From Actinomucor elegans (taxonomy: Eukaryota > Mucoromycota > Mucoromycetes > Mucorales > Mucoraceae): DNA of 64,000 nt. A program made the position numbers and the translations under genes. Position 1 is the first letter of the stretch; each line of letters begins with the position of its first letter. The stretch is taken from the NCBI GenBank assembly GCA_026027325.1, contig JAMSLZ010000020.1, positions 186,001-250,000 on the forward strand. The letters run 5' to 3'. Positions 36,836-49,059 of the stretch are shown here, piece by piece. Below the pieces are notes generated by a model, which was given only the letters and a program-made list of their open reading frames with translations, was not told the DNA's origin and did no database searches.

Positions 36836-37985
36836 TTCTTGACCATATGCATTTTTTTTTTGATCACCTTACTACCTAATATTTTACCCTTTCATCACTG
36901 CATTTTTGTATAATAAAATACTGCTCCCCCTTTTTTGGGTTTATCTACTCTATACACCGCTAGCCTACGTATCAAATGCAAATGTGCACGTCCCTTGGAT
37001 CATCATAGACAGGTTGGTGATACAGTCTCACTACTGGCGAGAAAAAAAAAAAAAAAAAAAGTTTGAAGAACGTTTCACGTTACCCTACAACTGTAACCCA
37101 GCTGTCAAGACGAGAATCATTAGATGACTATACATTAATTATATCGTGATTAAAGCTTTTTTTTAATTAAAAAAAAAGATAGTAGTAATAAAAAGCTGGT
37201 CGGTTCATGGTATACCCAGAGCATTGTCTTTTTGCAACTTATAATTCATCACTCGAGCATTTCTCTTTCACATCTCTCTGCAACGATTGCTACTGGTAAC
37301 CAATCATTTATTCGTTATGCATGTACCCAATAAATATATATCCAGGGTCCTTAAAATGAGGCGATCACTGCAAATCATGCAGCCATGAATATGATACTAC
37401 ACCCAATTGAACCAGTAACACAAGCGATAGTCATAACAATACTATAACTGAGGACTATAGATATATCAAGAAACCCCTCTAGCCCATTAGGTATAGTTTC
37501 TCCAAATTTCGAATCGAATATCTATCAAGTTGGAAGAAATGTAGCGTTATATTGAACGACACGTTTATCGTTCGGGTAGCAATAAAGAAAAGCAAAGTGA
37601 TAAGATGTGCTTATAATCAATCTGAAGTTACATATTGTAATTATAAATTACAACAGTTTTTTTTTAGACACAGATGTTCGACTTGTCAAACTGCTCTAGT
37701 ATATGATATTGATATATATCTTTCTTCGTATCGATATTCATTTTTGAAGAGACAATGTAACTAATAATATCACTGCTAGAAATTATGGATTGAAAACCAA
37801 ATGTTGTAAACTTTTGTTCAAGTTATTACACTTTTCTTCCTTAAATCGCATCCTCGAGAATTGGTTTGTATTGGAAAAACATGATAACTATCCCTTGTAT
37901 AATATTTTGATATGTTTCGCTCCAGTTTGGTTATCCAGTCCATTTTGATAACAGATAAAGACATAAAGGAAATAAGTGCAATATT

Positions 37986-38198
37986 TTAGACTGTAAGAAA
38001 CGAAGCTGGGCTATGAAAGTATCCTTCTAACTTGTTTTCAATATCATCAGAAAGTATCACAAAGGTGTCACTACCATTACTATCGCGACTACTATGAAGT
38101 TTTTTTTTTTGGGATTTATTGGCTGTCGATGGTTTAGCAGTTATTACTGAAGCTAGCTCAAAATCATCCAAAACAAAAACAAAAAAACGGCGTGGCAT
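37986..38198 (-). CDS. Weak 70-codon open frame
   Basis: ATG at 38198 opens MPRRFFVFVLDDFELASVI followed by a polar, Ser-rich middle and a hydrophilic end. No homology, splice partner or promoter signal is recognised, and it lies in a gene-poor block. It is listed only because its composition is more protein-like than neighbouring frames. It is most likely spurious. Confidence 0.15.
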   Translation of the reverse strand: MPRRFFVFVLDDFELASVITAKPSTANKSQKKKLHSSRDSNGSDTFVILSDDIENKLEGYFHSPASFLTV

Positions 38199-38588
38199 TT
38201 GATCCTTTTTTAGGACCTCTTAATTATTACAAATACACAGAAACCGTCATATCGAGGGTTGTATAAAATTTAAATATTATAATAAAATGGTATGTGTATC
38301 TTCTAATATTTTTTTTTGTCGATGGAGCTATGATAGATAAAAGCCATATTTTGGGCTTCTAGTAAAATGAAACCACTGCTTTAAAATCAAAGATCTACCT
38401 TCTTTGGGTGTAAAGATAGAAGATCCAAAAAAAGCAAAAATAATATAACTGTATATTCACCAATGCTGTAAAGTTATACTATACACGAGCAACGCCTAAA
38501 ACAACTGTTTATACTCTCAAAAAAATGCCAAAATATCTGCCCTCCACAGACCTCTGAAATCACCCCATGTTGACATTTTTAGATTCCT

Positions 38589-38812
38589 TGACCGATCTTG
38601 GTCAAATGTCCTATTTAATTAGTATAGTACGCGATCGCAATAGATTATATTGCATTTTTTCAAAATAGCTATTTAACTAAACTACCATATGTATAATATA
38701 TACTATCAGCTAACCGTAGGTTACTACATAGATTTCAATCAATTTGTTGAATCTAACGATTAATAGATCTTTCAACTGATCCCGGTAAAATGTCACATCT
38801 AACCTATAATCT
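38589..38812 (-). repeat. Two tandem copies of the 170-bp-family monomer
   Basis: GATCTTGGTCAAATGTC at 38594 and GATCCCGGTAAAATGTCACA at 38778 are homologous cores 184 bp apart, in orientation B. Confidence 0.65.
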
Positions 38813-39373
38813 GCACATAGAATTAACAGTGTTATCTAATAGGCCATATTCACAAATGAGAAAAAAAAAAAGAATATTATGCAATATAAGGAACTAAAGA
38901 ACGATTTCAATTATTGCAGAGTGATGAACATTATTAGTAATACCTACTTCCGAAGTCAACTTTTATATTATAGCATCACCATGCAGGCTTTACGAAAGAC
39001 CTTTGCACAAAATAATGATGTGAATGTTTCAGCTTTATAGAGATAATAATATCAATTCAATATCATTAATGAACAAATTTAATCTAATACAAGAAGAACT
39101 CATCAATTTGAATCTTCTGTTAATAAAAGAAACTTTATTTTTAGTTATACCTTTAAGTAAGCATTGATTGTTTATTCGGTTAAAGTACGTCAGTGACAAA
39201 CACAGCAATAGATATTCATGATTATACACCATTATCGGTAGTTTAATTACAACCAATTAATCACCTCGTCACACTCCGTCTGCCAATCATATAATTTATT
39301 ACCAACAATCACGTGATTATAAGCATTAAATTTATTTTTCTATATAATTATTTTTGCTCAAAAAGTCACAGAA

Positions 39374-39446
39374 GCCTTCTTGGCTCAGTTGGCAGAGCGT
39401 CTGCCTAGTAAGCAGAAGGTCACTGGTTCGATTCCAGTAGGAGGCA
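39374..39446 (+). tRNA. tRNA-Thr (anticodon AGT), intronless
   Basis: A 73-base cloverleaf. The acceptor stem GCCTTCT pairs with AGGAGGC, followed by discriminator A. The D arm includes GGCTCAGTTGG (A box). Anticodon stem TCTGC/GCAGA encloses the loop CTAGTAA with anticodon AGT at its centre. The T arm ACTGG TTCGATT CCAGT includes the B box GGTTCGATTCC. A run of six T follows within five bases. CCA is not encoded. Confidence 0.95.
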
Positions 39447-39450
39447 TTCA

Positions 39451-39456
39451 TTTTTT
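39451..39456 (+). terminator. RNA polymerase III T-run terminator
   Basis: Six consecutive T just downstream of the tRNA-Thr gene, the usual polymerase III stop signal. Confidence 0.85.
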
Positions 39457-39660
39457 GAATTTGTTTTGATTTTCGTGAGGCGTTTTAAGTGTCTGATTTT
39501 TCTACGTCCTTTCGTATGTAAACTCGGTCATTGACAACATTTTTTCTTCTTTGATGTAGTAGTCTAAATAAACGTGTTGTATAATATCATTAACCATGAG
39601 TAATTGTGTTTGAAGTACAAAAATATACAAGTACATTAGTGACTGACTACAGAATTCATG

Positions 39661-39890
39661 TAAACTATGATCAATAAATCTCGCAATTGAATTTGATTTA
39701 ATATCGCATTTAACCACAGGCACATATTCAGAATAAATCACAGAAGTTTATTACGACCATTATAGTATAGTTGATATATTATATAGGTGTATAAGTCTTC
39801 ATATAATCTAGATCTAACGATTGATCTCGATTTAATGCAGCATCTGATAGCTTGTACTTGCTAATAAGAATGGGTGACTGAATCTATTAC
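39661..39890 (-). repeat. Degenerate 170-bp-family copies
   Basis: TTTGATTTAATATCGCATT near 39692 and GATCTCGATTTAATGCAGCATC at 39822 are homologous cores in orientation B. The first is followed by CACATATTCAGAATAAATCA. Confidence 0.55.
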
Positions 39891-40639
39891 AGCTGTTATT
39901 TAACTACTTCCTAATCAAACTATTATTATATTCACCACCAATTAGCTTTATATTATACATAATCAGGATCGTAGATTATCTTTCTTCGTTTGTAAAACAC
40001 TATTAATGCTTATTAAGAGCCATTTTAGCAACAAGGTCACCACCATTGCAAAAATATCATAAATGGTTTTTTTTCTTTAAAAAAAAGAGGCATAAATGCA
40101 CAGCTATGACTTACTGACCATCTGATAGTAGTATTGCACTTAACTAACGATTGGGGGCACCCGCATAAACTAGGTACCTTTTGTGAGACAAACAAAACGT
40201 TAGAACATACGTTGTACTGGGACAAAAGTTGCATTACGACTGATTCCTCAAAAACGTTTTTGACTCCATTGAAAAGTGGTTCAGAGGTAGATCACCACTA
40301 TACGATACGATATCACTACAAGATTGTCTTAATTCCTATATTGGATTATGAAGAATAGCCTACATGCTATTATTAATGAAAAAAAAAAACCTGTCGATAT
40401 CTGAAATATGTATTAAGTCATATTTATGTAGAATTAAACTATATATCTTTTGATATATTTATCGTTCAATATTCCTTGAAATGATTAACTAACCATTGAT
40501 AAAACTTTCTTTTTTTAAAAAAAATAATACTGTCTTGAACTATGTCATGTTTAGGTTTCGCAAAATAAAATAAGCATGGAAAAATTTGGTTTGAGGAAAT
40601 GCTGTTACCAAGATTCAAGTCATTTCCACATTATATATA

Positions 40640-40860
40640 TTCAAGATTGATTCCCGTTTAATGTTGCATTGAATGTCCAGTTCATGTTTAGAATAAAGTA
40701 TTGCATATAATAAAATACTTACTCGACTGAAATGAAAAAGAGAGCATTGTGTTTTTTTTTGAATGCATTGTAGAATGCATGCATTTCACATTAACCTAAT
40801 AGATCCAATGATCAATAGATCTTTCGTCCAAGCTAGGTTTGATGTCGAATTCAATTGTTA
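40640..40860 (-). repeat. Degenerate 170-bp-family copies
   Basis: TTCCCGTTTAATGTTGCAT near 40652, with GTTCATGTTTAGAATAAAG downstream, is one copy. TAGATCTTTCGTCC near 40815 with GGTTTGATGTCGAATT is a second copy about 165 bp on. Both are orientation B. Confidence 0.55.
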
Positions 40861-42639
40861 GTGTGTGTCCAGAGGGAATTACTACGCCTATTAGTATGAT
40901 TTTTAGACTAAATACAACCAATATATGATATACTAATGACGGCAGGATAATTTCATGTAAACTAGATGTAAAAAAGATCAACAAGATTTCTTGAATCTTG
41001 CTCTAGTATCCAGTCTGATGAATAACTTCATGCTCAAGTTAAATTACTATATTGATCAGGGCTTTTTAATTAAAGAGCAGATAGTGGTGTTTGAACTTCA
41101 TTCTAAAACAAGAGGTCTTTGCGCTGATCCGTGCTAGCGCTTGTCTCCACTCAGATTTTTTACACCCAGCATACACTTGGGATAAACTTCGCTTATCATG
41201 CCTGCTATCCTCTTTTTTCCCCAAATATTCACAAATTAGCTACATACTATCTCACTAGTTCTAATGACCAAATCATTAATCTAACCTCATTGAAGTTTTA
41301 TTATTGATACAAACAAAAGCTGAGTAACGCAAGAGTATTAATAGAAAAGAACTATATCGAGCAGCATCCATTATGTGCTTCCCAGGTAACAGGGTTGAAA
41401 TCAAGTTCAAGACTATGGCCTAGATTTATACTTTTGTAACCTATGACAATGGTTGCATCAAAATGGCTAATTTTAAGAATTGAAGGTGTTTAGTCTGTTA
41501 AAGAAAGCTATCCTATATGGTATACCGTTTATCCTAAAAATGCTTCTCAATCATACTATTTTAGACAATTTAAAACAGTATGTTGTACTTATACATGAGT
41601 GCGCGCGCGCCATGCATAGCATACTGGCCATGATCAATCCAAAAGAGAAAGGGGTGGTTTCAGTCCTTTTCTTTCAAAAATAAATAAAAATATAGCACTT
41701 GTAGATATATCTATCAGTTACACCTGAAGAATATACAAGAGAAAGAATGCCGACATACCATAATTATATTATTAGGTTATTCGTCATTATCTCCAACACC
41801 AACCATACTTAAAAGACAATCTACCATGTGTATTACATGACGATTAGTAACCTTCAAACCATATAACCAGGCAATTGAGGATCGATCGAATTGGCCAGTT
41901 TAAAGGACGAATAATATTAAATGCTATTACATGTGTCATCATGTGAAATGGCCCATCAAATGTATCACAGTCATGCTTAGTAGTAAAATCATGAACAGCC
42001 TCGAAACATAATCTATAGACTTGGGCTGTGAGCTTCCCAGTTTTACTTGATAATGGCAATTCTGCACAGTAAATGCAAAATGTATACGATGCAGCAGTTT
42101 TTTGCTCAACATAAAGCCTCCAATGTAATACAATACTACTTTTTTCCGTTCCGATCCGTAATACGGTACACTTGAAAAACGTTACTCGGTAATCAAAACG
42201 TTAATGCACCGAATGGTACAACAGGATGTCGGTTCTTTAGAGACGGCCTGTGCTACAAAAAAAAAAAAAAAACGTTTGATTATGCTACAAATATATCAAA
42301 CCGCCGGTTAAGCACTTGGTGCACCTGGTTGAAGTACATCCTTCCATCATCATTATTTGAGGTATAGCTGATTTCATTAAAATGCATTTTTTTTTATCTC
42401 TGTTGAACAAATCTGTGAGCTGGAGAGGCGTCATTTTATAGTTAGTTCAAATGAAACTTACTGTATTGTAATGGATAACGCTGGTTTTATTGAATGTCGG
42501 TGATTAAATATCCCCTACTTAAAAAAACCCACTTTGTGTTTAACTTCATCAACCAACTGAGATAACCCAATGAATTTTAGAAACAATGTAGGAAAAAAGA
42601 GTGTAATATTTCAAAAAGTTAACTTACATAGCAATACAT

Positions 42640-43440
42640 TAACATTTAAAGATATTTAAAGCGACCCATCCTGAAAAGCGGATTTGGAAGTGATAATGAA
42701 GATAGTGACCCTGTTACTATTCAGATTTCAAACAGACGCCAGACTTTAAAATGAATCGAGACAAATCAAAAGTTTATAGGAAAGACTATAGAAAGAAAAA
42801 TACACTCTTTCTAATGAATAAAGTTTTTATTATATTGGGTCGACTTTGGACATGAAACAATGATATTGTAGTCGCAAATGCAAACATAGCTGGTATTAAA
42901 ATGCTGATCTTGTTACTATTTTGGATAAGCACGCGCCTAGATTAATGACCTGCCAAGATATATTTATTCTTCTCTGGAAGATTATAGAACAGGAAAAAGT
43001 ATTTTTTTTATCTAGTAAGTTAATTTGTATAATTGTACATCGTATGAAGCTTTCGCTAGAGGCAATGCAAATGCAAAACTCAGCTACGGCGGAGAATAAA
43101 ATACTGATCCTGTTACTACATCAATCAAGCAAGTATCTAGAGCGACAGCTCACCGAAATATTTCAGTGATTCTCGAGCAGATGATGGAACACAATACGTT
43201 CTTTCTATTAAATTAATTTGCATTACTATGCATTCACTTGTGCAAGGGCTCGAAATGGTTTGCACCTAAAAATACGGACATAGTGGAGATTAAACAATTG
43301 ATCCAGCTACTAACTTTATCAAAAATATGCGCCTAGATCAACATTATGCCGAGATGTATCCAAAAAAAATTAGAAAAGAAAAGCTTGCTTTTCCCAATAA
43401 ACCAATTTTGGTGATTATGTGTCCATATAAAGCAGGAATT
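42640..43440. repeat. Four-unit degenerate tandem array, period about 197 bp
   Basis: A GATC(C/T)TGTTACTA-type core recurs at 42707, 42905, 43106 and 43300 (spacings 198, 201 and 194). Other blocks repeat at the same phase: a GCGCCTAGAT...GCC(A/G)AGAT(A/G)TAT block after the core in units 2 and 4, and a TTCTTTCTA..TAA..T-type tail between units. The units are well diverged and unrelated to the 170-bp family as far as I can see. Confidence 0.75.
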
Positions 43441-44601
43441 AAACGGCATCAAGCATGTTAACGCGTTGATCTGTTGCATTTCATTTCCGATATTTAAGTT
43501 GATCCTAGCGTGGGTGCTTTATAGTTCATGTCAGACCTTGCAAGTGCCTGATAAACGTGGCCATTCATCGTCTTTACATAATCATTGGTATGGACCCTGA
43601 TTTTCTACTTGGGAAGTTGTGGTCAACTGACTCACGCATTCACGTGATGAGAGTTGTATCCAATGAGCTAGGGCAGTGACCAGTCCAGAGTGCACGTGCA
43701 TAATCTATTCGCTCAGAGAAAGAATGAGGGCTTCTTCCCAGTTCCTATTAACAACGCCCAGTCCAGGCCAAAAAAAAAAAAAAAACAAATAAAAAAAAAA
43801 AAAACTTTTGGCGATTCGTCAGTTGACGAAATGGGTGGATCACACCTACACCAACTATAAACGGAAAGGAAGGGCGATACCAATGTGAGTAGGTTTTATT
43901 TTTATTTTAATTATTGAAAAAGGCGCAAGCATTTTATTTGAATAAATGAAATTTCAAACGGCTGATATATATTCAAAGAAACAGAAGGTGTTCTTACATA
44001 AGTATGCAAAATATATATGTACTGTTTTATTTATTTACCTTGATACTAAATGCTTAACCTATATAAATAATTTTAAAGTAACCTTTTTTTATATACTACA
44101 TCCGGCGAACAAAATAGGGATTTTTTGTGGCATTTGAACCTTCTTTGTATATCTACTACCAATCACATTGTCGACGATCGGATAAAGATAAACACACAGG
44201 TTTCTATCTGTAATAGATTAGAACAAAGGCTGTGATTGGTTTATAGATATTAACAAAGTGAATCATGCATTTTATGTCTTTTGAACATATATAAAAAGTT
44301 TTCTTACTATTACAAGTATTAAAATACCGAAAATCCTGTTACCCAAAATTGAGTCATCCCTCGGTGACTTGGTTATTATATTTCACTTGGCAATAATAAT
44401 ACATACGAGATGGTTGGTCTTGTTTGGTGACAATATGAAGCGCAACAAATCGTAGTAGTGGCACATAATGGGGGTTTTGTATTGTTTTCATTGCTTTGGC
44501 CAACATATTATATGAAAAGGGTGACTCATATAAGAGGTCTAGGTTGGAGTTTTAAATGAAAAAGTACTAAACTGCATGCAATACACAAAGGTGGGGCAAA
44601 A

Positions 44602-44610
44602 TATAAAAAG
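44602..44610 (+). promoter_or_regulatory. TATA box of the GATA-factor gene
   Basis: TATAAAAAG lies 147 bp upstream of the start codon and is followed by a T-rich stretch typical of fungal transcription start regions. Confidence 0.5.
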
Positions 44611-44748
44611 TTTGAATGTATAATTCATTTTTCTTATTCTTTTTCTTTTATTGTATTGCTAATCAGTCAGTGCTTTTCTTTTTCTTGTTTTTTCAATAAA
44701 AAAAACGAGAACTTTATTCTCTTATTCATCGATCAATCACACACAAAA

Positions 44749-45798
44749 ATGGACAACCAAGAATACATGTTGCAATATACGGGGGCTGCTGCCAATGATC
44801 AATTATTTGACAAGAACAACTTTTCTGATCTGTTGCAATATAGTAATCACCAACAACCCTCGCCTACTTCAACTCTTGGCGGCCCTGTGTTTAGTAACTT
44901 TCCCTCTCCTACTCTTTCAAATGATTCAAATCAGAGTAACTTGCTGGATCCCCATTTCCTTCTGTCTGGCTCTACAGATTTTCGATTGGATTATACCCAA
45001 CAGCAACAACAACAACAACAACAACAACAACAGCAGCAACAACAAGATGGTTTGGATCAATTTGTTCAGTTTGAAGAGAAAGAGGATAATGACATAGAAA
45101 AGGAACCAAAAAAAAAGCACAAACCCAACAAATCCAATCGCGCCCCACGTCAACTCGAGTGCTTTAATTGCCACGTTACCAAAACGCCATTATGGCGTCG
45201 TACTCCTGATCGTGCTCATTCACTCTGTAATGCCTGTGGACTCTATTACAAACAATACAACACCCATCGACCTCTTCATATTCGACAAAAACACATTAGC
45301 AAACACACACCTTCCTCCCCTATCACAGAAGAAGTCTATAATACAGAATATGAAAGTCCAGTTTATCAGGAAAACGAAACGCGCTGTCAGCAATGCTTCC
45401 AGACCAGCACTCTATGGCATTTCAACGATCTAGGCCACGCTATATGCAGTGCCTGTCATTTGTACGCCAGTTTGCAGCAAAGTACATCAAACACTTCCTC
45501 TCCATCTCCTAATAATGCTGGCCAAAAACGATCATGTGATGCTATCTTGATTGAAGAAGAACAAGAAGAGGACAGAGTATTCACACAAAGACAAGACTTT
45601 CCATCGATCGTCATGCCTCATCATATTATGGAACCAGTGCAGCAAACGGATGATAATCATCAAAACGATGACACCCGATTTAAATCATTAATTGGTCGAA
45701 TGTCACCTCAGCAAATGGAAGGGTTTTTAAACATGCTGGAAAGAAGATGTGCGATCCTTCGTTCTATTATATATACTGAAAATACTATTATCTCTTAA
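44749..45798 (+). CDS. GATA-type zinc-finger transcription factor with a second, degenerate finger
   Basis: A single exon of 349 residues. The start is the ATG of MDNQEYMLQY, as the frame upstream has no ATG. Sixteen Gln (84-99) follow a Ser/Pro-rich N terminus. A GATA finger (138-163, CFNC-X18-CNAC, with TKTPLWRRTPD and LCNACGLYYK) is preceded by a basic patch (KKKHKPNKSNR). A second cysteine set (213-236, CQQC-X16-CSAC, with TSTLWHF) resembles a GATA finger but lacks the basic WRR and the GLY residues, so it may bind zinc without DNA contact. The C-terminal region is acidic, with a last stretch MSPQQMEGFLNMLERRC that may be an amphipathic helix. Target genes cannot be inferred. Fungal GATA factors act in nitrogen, iron, light or developmental control. 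Confidence 0.93.
   Translation: MDNQEYMLQYTGAAANDQLFDKNNFSDLLQYSNHQQPSPTSTLGGPVFSNFPSPTLSNDSNQSNLLDPHFLLSGSTDFRLDYTQQQQQQQQQQQQQQQQDGLDQFVQFEEKEDNDIEKEPKKKHKPNKSNRAPRQLECFNCHVTKTPLWRRTPDRAHSLCNACGLYYKQYNTHRPLHIRQKHISKHTPSSPITEEVYNTEYESPVYQENETRCQQCFQTSTLWHFNDLGHAICSACHLYASLQQSTSNTSSPSPNNAGQKRSCDAILIEEEQEEDRVFTQRQDFPSIVMPHHIMEPVQQTDDNHQNDDTRFKSLIGRMSPQQMEGFLNMLERRCAILRSIIYTENTIIS
44998..45045 (+). repeat. CAA/CAG trinucleotide tract (16 Gln)
   Basis: An in-frame CAA/CAG run encoding sixteen glutamines in the GATA factor. It is length-variable by nature and is mostly CAA, which lowers slippage compared with pure CAG. Confidence 0.9.
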
Positions 45799-46414
45799 TT
45801 GTTCATATCGCTCTTAACTGTACAAAAAAAACATACCCTTTTTTTTTATTTTTTTTATTCTTGGAATTCGTGTTGACATGAATGAATAAAAAATAAAAAA
45901 TAAAATAAAATAATAATATAAAAAAAAACTTGAATGTTGCACACACATAAAAAGAATACTCTATCCATGTTTATATATATTAGTTTCCCACGACTATATA
46001 TTCTGTTTGAAACAAGCATACAGTTTTAAAGTTTCAATGGTTGTACATTTGTGTAATCATAAGGCTTCTTTTCCTTTAGTGTGAAATCCAAGGTCATTTG
46101 AATACCTTGTAAAGATTCAAAAACCTGGGAATACACTAGGCTTGTGTTTGCTAATGATCAATCAAACCTTTATACCTCGGCATATCTTGTTATCCAAAAA
46201 AAGTCAAAGTGCTCATTATCATGTTATATACTACTCTTTGATGCTTAATCGTATAAATGGCACAATGGTTACTGATATTCATTTAATGTATATGTATATA
46301 TCTGCACTGAAAGAAGTAGTCATCATCATATCTGATTATTCGTTTTGTTGATTGGATTAAATCCCACATAACGGAGTCAGAAATAGATGCCTGAAAGGAG
46401 CCTTTTTCTTTTCT

Positions 46415-46800
46415 GAATCTTCAGTTTAATGTTGCATCCAATTAGAAATCCATGCTCAGAATGAACATGTATATATATATATATCGTCCCATTGAGCCAC
46501 ATCTAGTATACTATGTTTGTTAATAATCAGTATCAATCAATGTATATTTTTATGATACCTAGATAAACCTATCCCTCATTCGATCTCAACCCTGCCTACT
46601 AATCAAGTCAGATTCGATGGGTAGTACATGTTTAGAATGAATTGCTGTATCTATCATTTCTACTATTTACTATATTTGTTAACGATAAATAATAAATTAT
46701 ATATATTATGATGTAATTTAACTATCTCCAGATCTTTCAAACGATCTTGGCCAAATGCCAGGTCTGGTAAGCACTTAATTACGTTGCTCTGCAAACATAT
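46415..46800 (-). repeat. Three tandem copies of the 170-bp-family monomer
   Basis: CATGCTCAGAATGA at 46451 and CATGTTTAGAATGA at 46627 are 176 bp apart. A third copy starts with AGATCTTTCAAACGATCTTGG at 46730. The intervening halves also match (ACTATGTTTGTTAATAAT against ACTATATTTGTTAACGAT), so the whole unit is tandem. Confidence 0.75.
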
Positions 46801-48610
46801 TTGATAATATATAATCTTTATAAACTAAAAAAGGTTCTGAAAAGTTATAGAATACTATTCTTATTGCGGTAGGTACCATTCCATAATAATGATGACATCA
46901 AATCCACTTCTACTATAGAATTCTAGATCTAGGCACTTTGTTCAATCGAGAATCATGGATCACAAATAAGGATTGCTGGATTAATTATCGTTTCAAGCGG
47001 ACAAAAAACGGACATTTGATTCTACAAGTCAACGAAACTGCTTGATCCACATTTGGCAATGTGCTTTCATGGTTCCATGTATGCATATACATATGTCAGG
47101 CATCATGTACAGATAAAAGACTAATACAGTCCAATGCCGAAATGCTGCAAAGCATGCATATATACTGCTGTAAATAATGAGTTAGTCAAAGTCCAGAGCC
47201 ATATATGACATTCTTATTTCTGCCAAAAAAAAAAAACAAATGGTTATATTAATGTCTAATCTTGAAGATTAACGTTAAAAGGATCAAATGCATCACTGCC
47301 CTCATTTTTAGAGGAAACAATTGCTCTGATTTCTTTAAAGCAAAAGCTTTAAAGACTGCACTTTTTTTTACCTTATCTAGCTTGAAATCGATATTGCCAT
47401 CACTGCGCGCTTTAAACATACTTGTAGCCTATGCCTTCTTATTTAATTCTTTGCTTTATCTACTTTATTAACAATATCAAACATCAGTACTTTCAAACTA
47501 AATAAATTACTAGAATGTTTACATTGCTTCTTTAGCCCTATTTAACATGTTTATATATATGGTCATAAATGTACACGATCATCTGTATATATAGATATTC
47601 TAGTAGGCTGGTTCGACCGACCATAAATAGGTATGTATTCCAAACCAATTAGATAAGCAAGTCAAAATCCAAAAGTAACCTGGTAAATGTACTGCAAATC
47701 TAAAAAAGTAGTACTATGATTGAGTTTTATCCATCGAAGAACGACATTCGATTTAATTTCAAAATTTTCATAGGATTACGCTTTTGGAAAACTTTAATAA
47801 TGCACAGTGTACTTCCAAGGGTAACACGTTAAATGAAAGTGTTTCTATGGATAGTTCCATTGTACTGCAGCTGAACAAAGCATCAAGTATATTTAGCAAG
47901 TTTATCTAGAATGTGTGCTACCATTCGTCTGGAACAATAGCCCCCAATCAGCCAAGATATGTACGCATAATTAGATCTGGATTATGTGGTAAATATTATT
48001 TATTTTGTCTATTAAATGCTCATGTACGTTTGAAAAAGAGCTGTAACATCAGAATATATATATCATTATCCATAGCAAAAATGTATTATGCAATAGAAAA
48101 TGATAACATGTAGAGATACTGGTATAGCTTATTAATCTTGGTGTTGAGATCAATCAAAAATATATTAATGAGGAGAGGAAGAGAAAACATAATTTTAAGT
48201 CTCGTCTTTCTGGCATGGTTCATACTCCATAATTGCACCTCGACAAGTAATTGATATTCAAAATGAATTGCAAAAGCTGTATCTATTGAAACATTTTTCG
48301 TTTTTGTAGCTGCAATACAATGAGTGTATTGTATTCGATAAGCAAATGAATCTTGAATAATATCAATCAAACATACTAGATAAGTGGACAAATTCATACA
48401 TAAATGAAGAAATACTTTTACGACAGGTAATAAGACGCTCAATGTAAAGGTGTAGAATAATAGATATAATTAGTTTGGCCAATTACTGGTCAAAACAATC
48501 AAAAATAAAACAATGTTTAATGAAATTCGAGATGAAATTACAGATATTCGACTATTCAATGAAACTAGGCTCGATGGGCAACCTAATCAAAAAAGAGGAT
48601 AAATAGAACC

Positions 48611-48668
48611 AATACATTCTGAATATGGAGTAGCTGTCAGGTGTGATATTTAACCGAGATCATTAATA
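48611..48668 (+). repeat. Single 170-bp-family monomer
   Basis: ACATTCTGAATATGGAGTAG, then CAGGTGTGATATTTAACCGAG and ATCATTAATA: orientation A, one decayed copy. Confidence 0.6.
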
Positions 48669-49059
48669 AAATTTTAGCATAAAATATTCGTATTTTTTTC
48701 TAAAATAAAGTTTGATAATAAGGGTGAATCTTGATAAATCGCAAAGTGAGGTTCAGCGATTCTGTCAGCTATGACTCACTCCTTTACTGGAAATTATTTA
48801 AAGATATCATTGAGGAGCAGCACTTTTACTGTTTCTCTTTGAGTGTAGACTTCTCACCCAGTTCATTTAAACACGATTTGCGTGGTATTTTCATTTATTG
48901 TACTATGATTGAAGTTGTGCGTGATCTTCAGAATGATCAAAAAAGAAGACTGAAGACATAATGAAGTATAATAAGGAATTACCTTATGCTATAAAATAGC
49001 TTGGCAAAAATAAAATATCATTTTGTATGTACATCAATCTATAAGTTAAATTTCATCAA

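Larger units (their letters stand above)
36836..39373. other. Gene-free AT-rich block
   Basis: No gene is firmly supported. There is one weak small frame (37986-38198) and 170-bp-family copies at about 38589-38812. It ends at the tRNA gene. Confidence 0.45.
39447..44748. other. Large gene-poor block with several repeat relics
   Basis: About 5.3 kb without a supported gene. It contains 170-bp-family copies (39.7-40.9 kb) and the 197-bp array (42.6-43.4 kb), plus A/T tracts. Its last 150 bp hold the GATA-factor promoter. Confidence 0.5.
45799..49059. other. Gene-free block with satellite relics
   Basis: No gene is supported after the GATA gene. A/T-rich 3' flank to about 45960, then 170-bp-family copies at 46.4-46.8 kb and 48.6 kb and simple TA repeats (about 46468-46483). 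Confidence 0.45.

Noticed and set aside
44656..44748. N-terminal extension of the GATA factor in the same frame
   Set aside because: There is no ATG in this extension; it lies between the TATA box and the first ATG and looks like 5' UTR.
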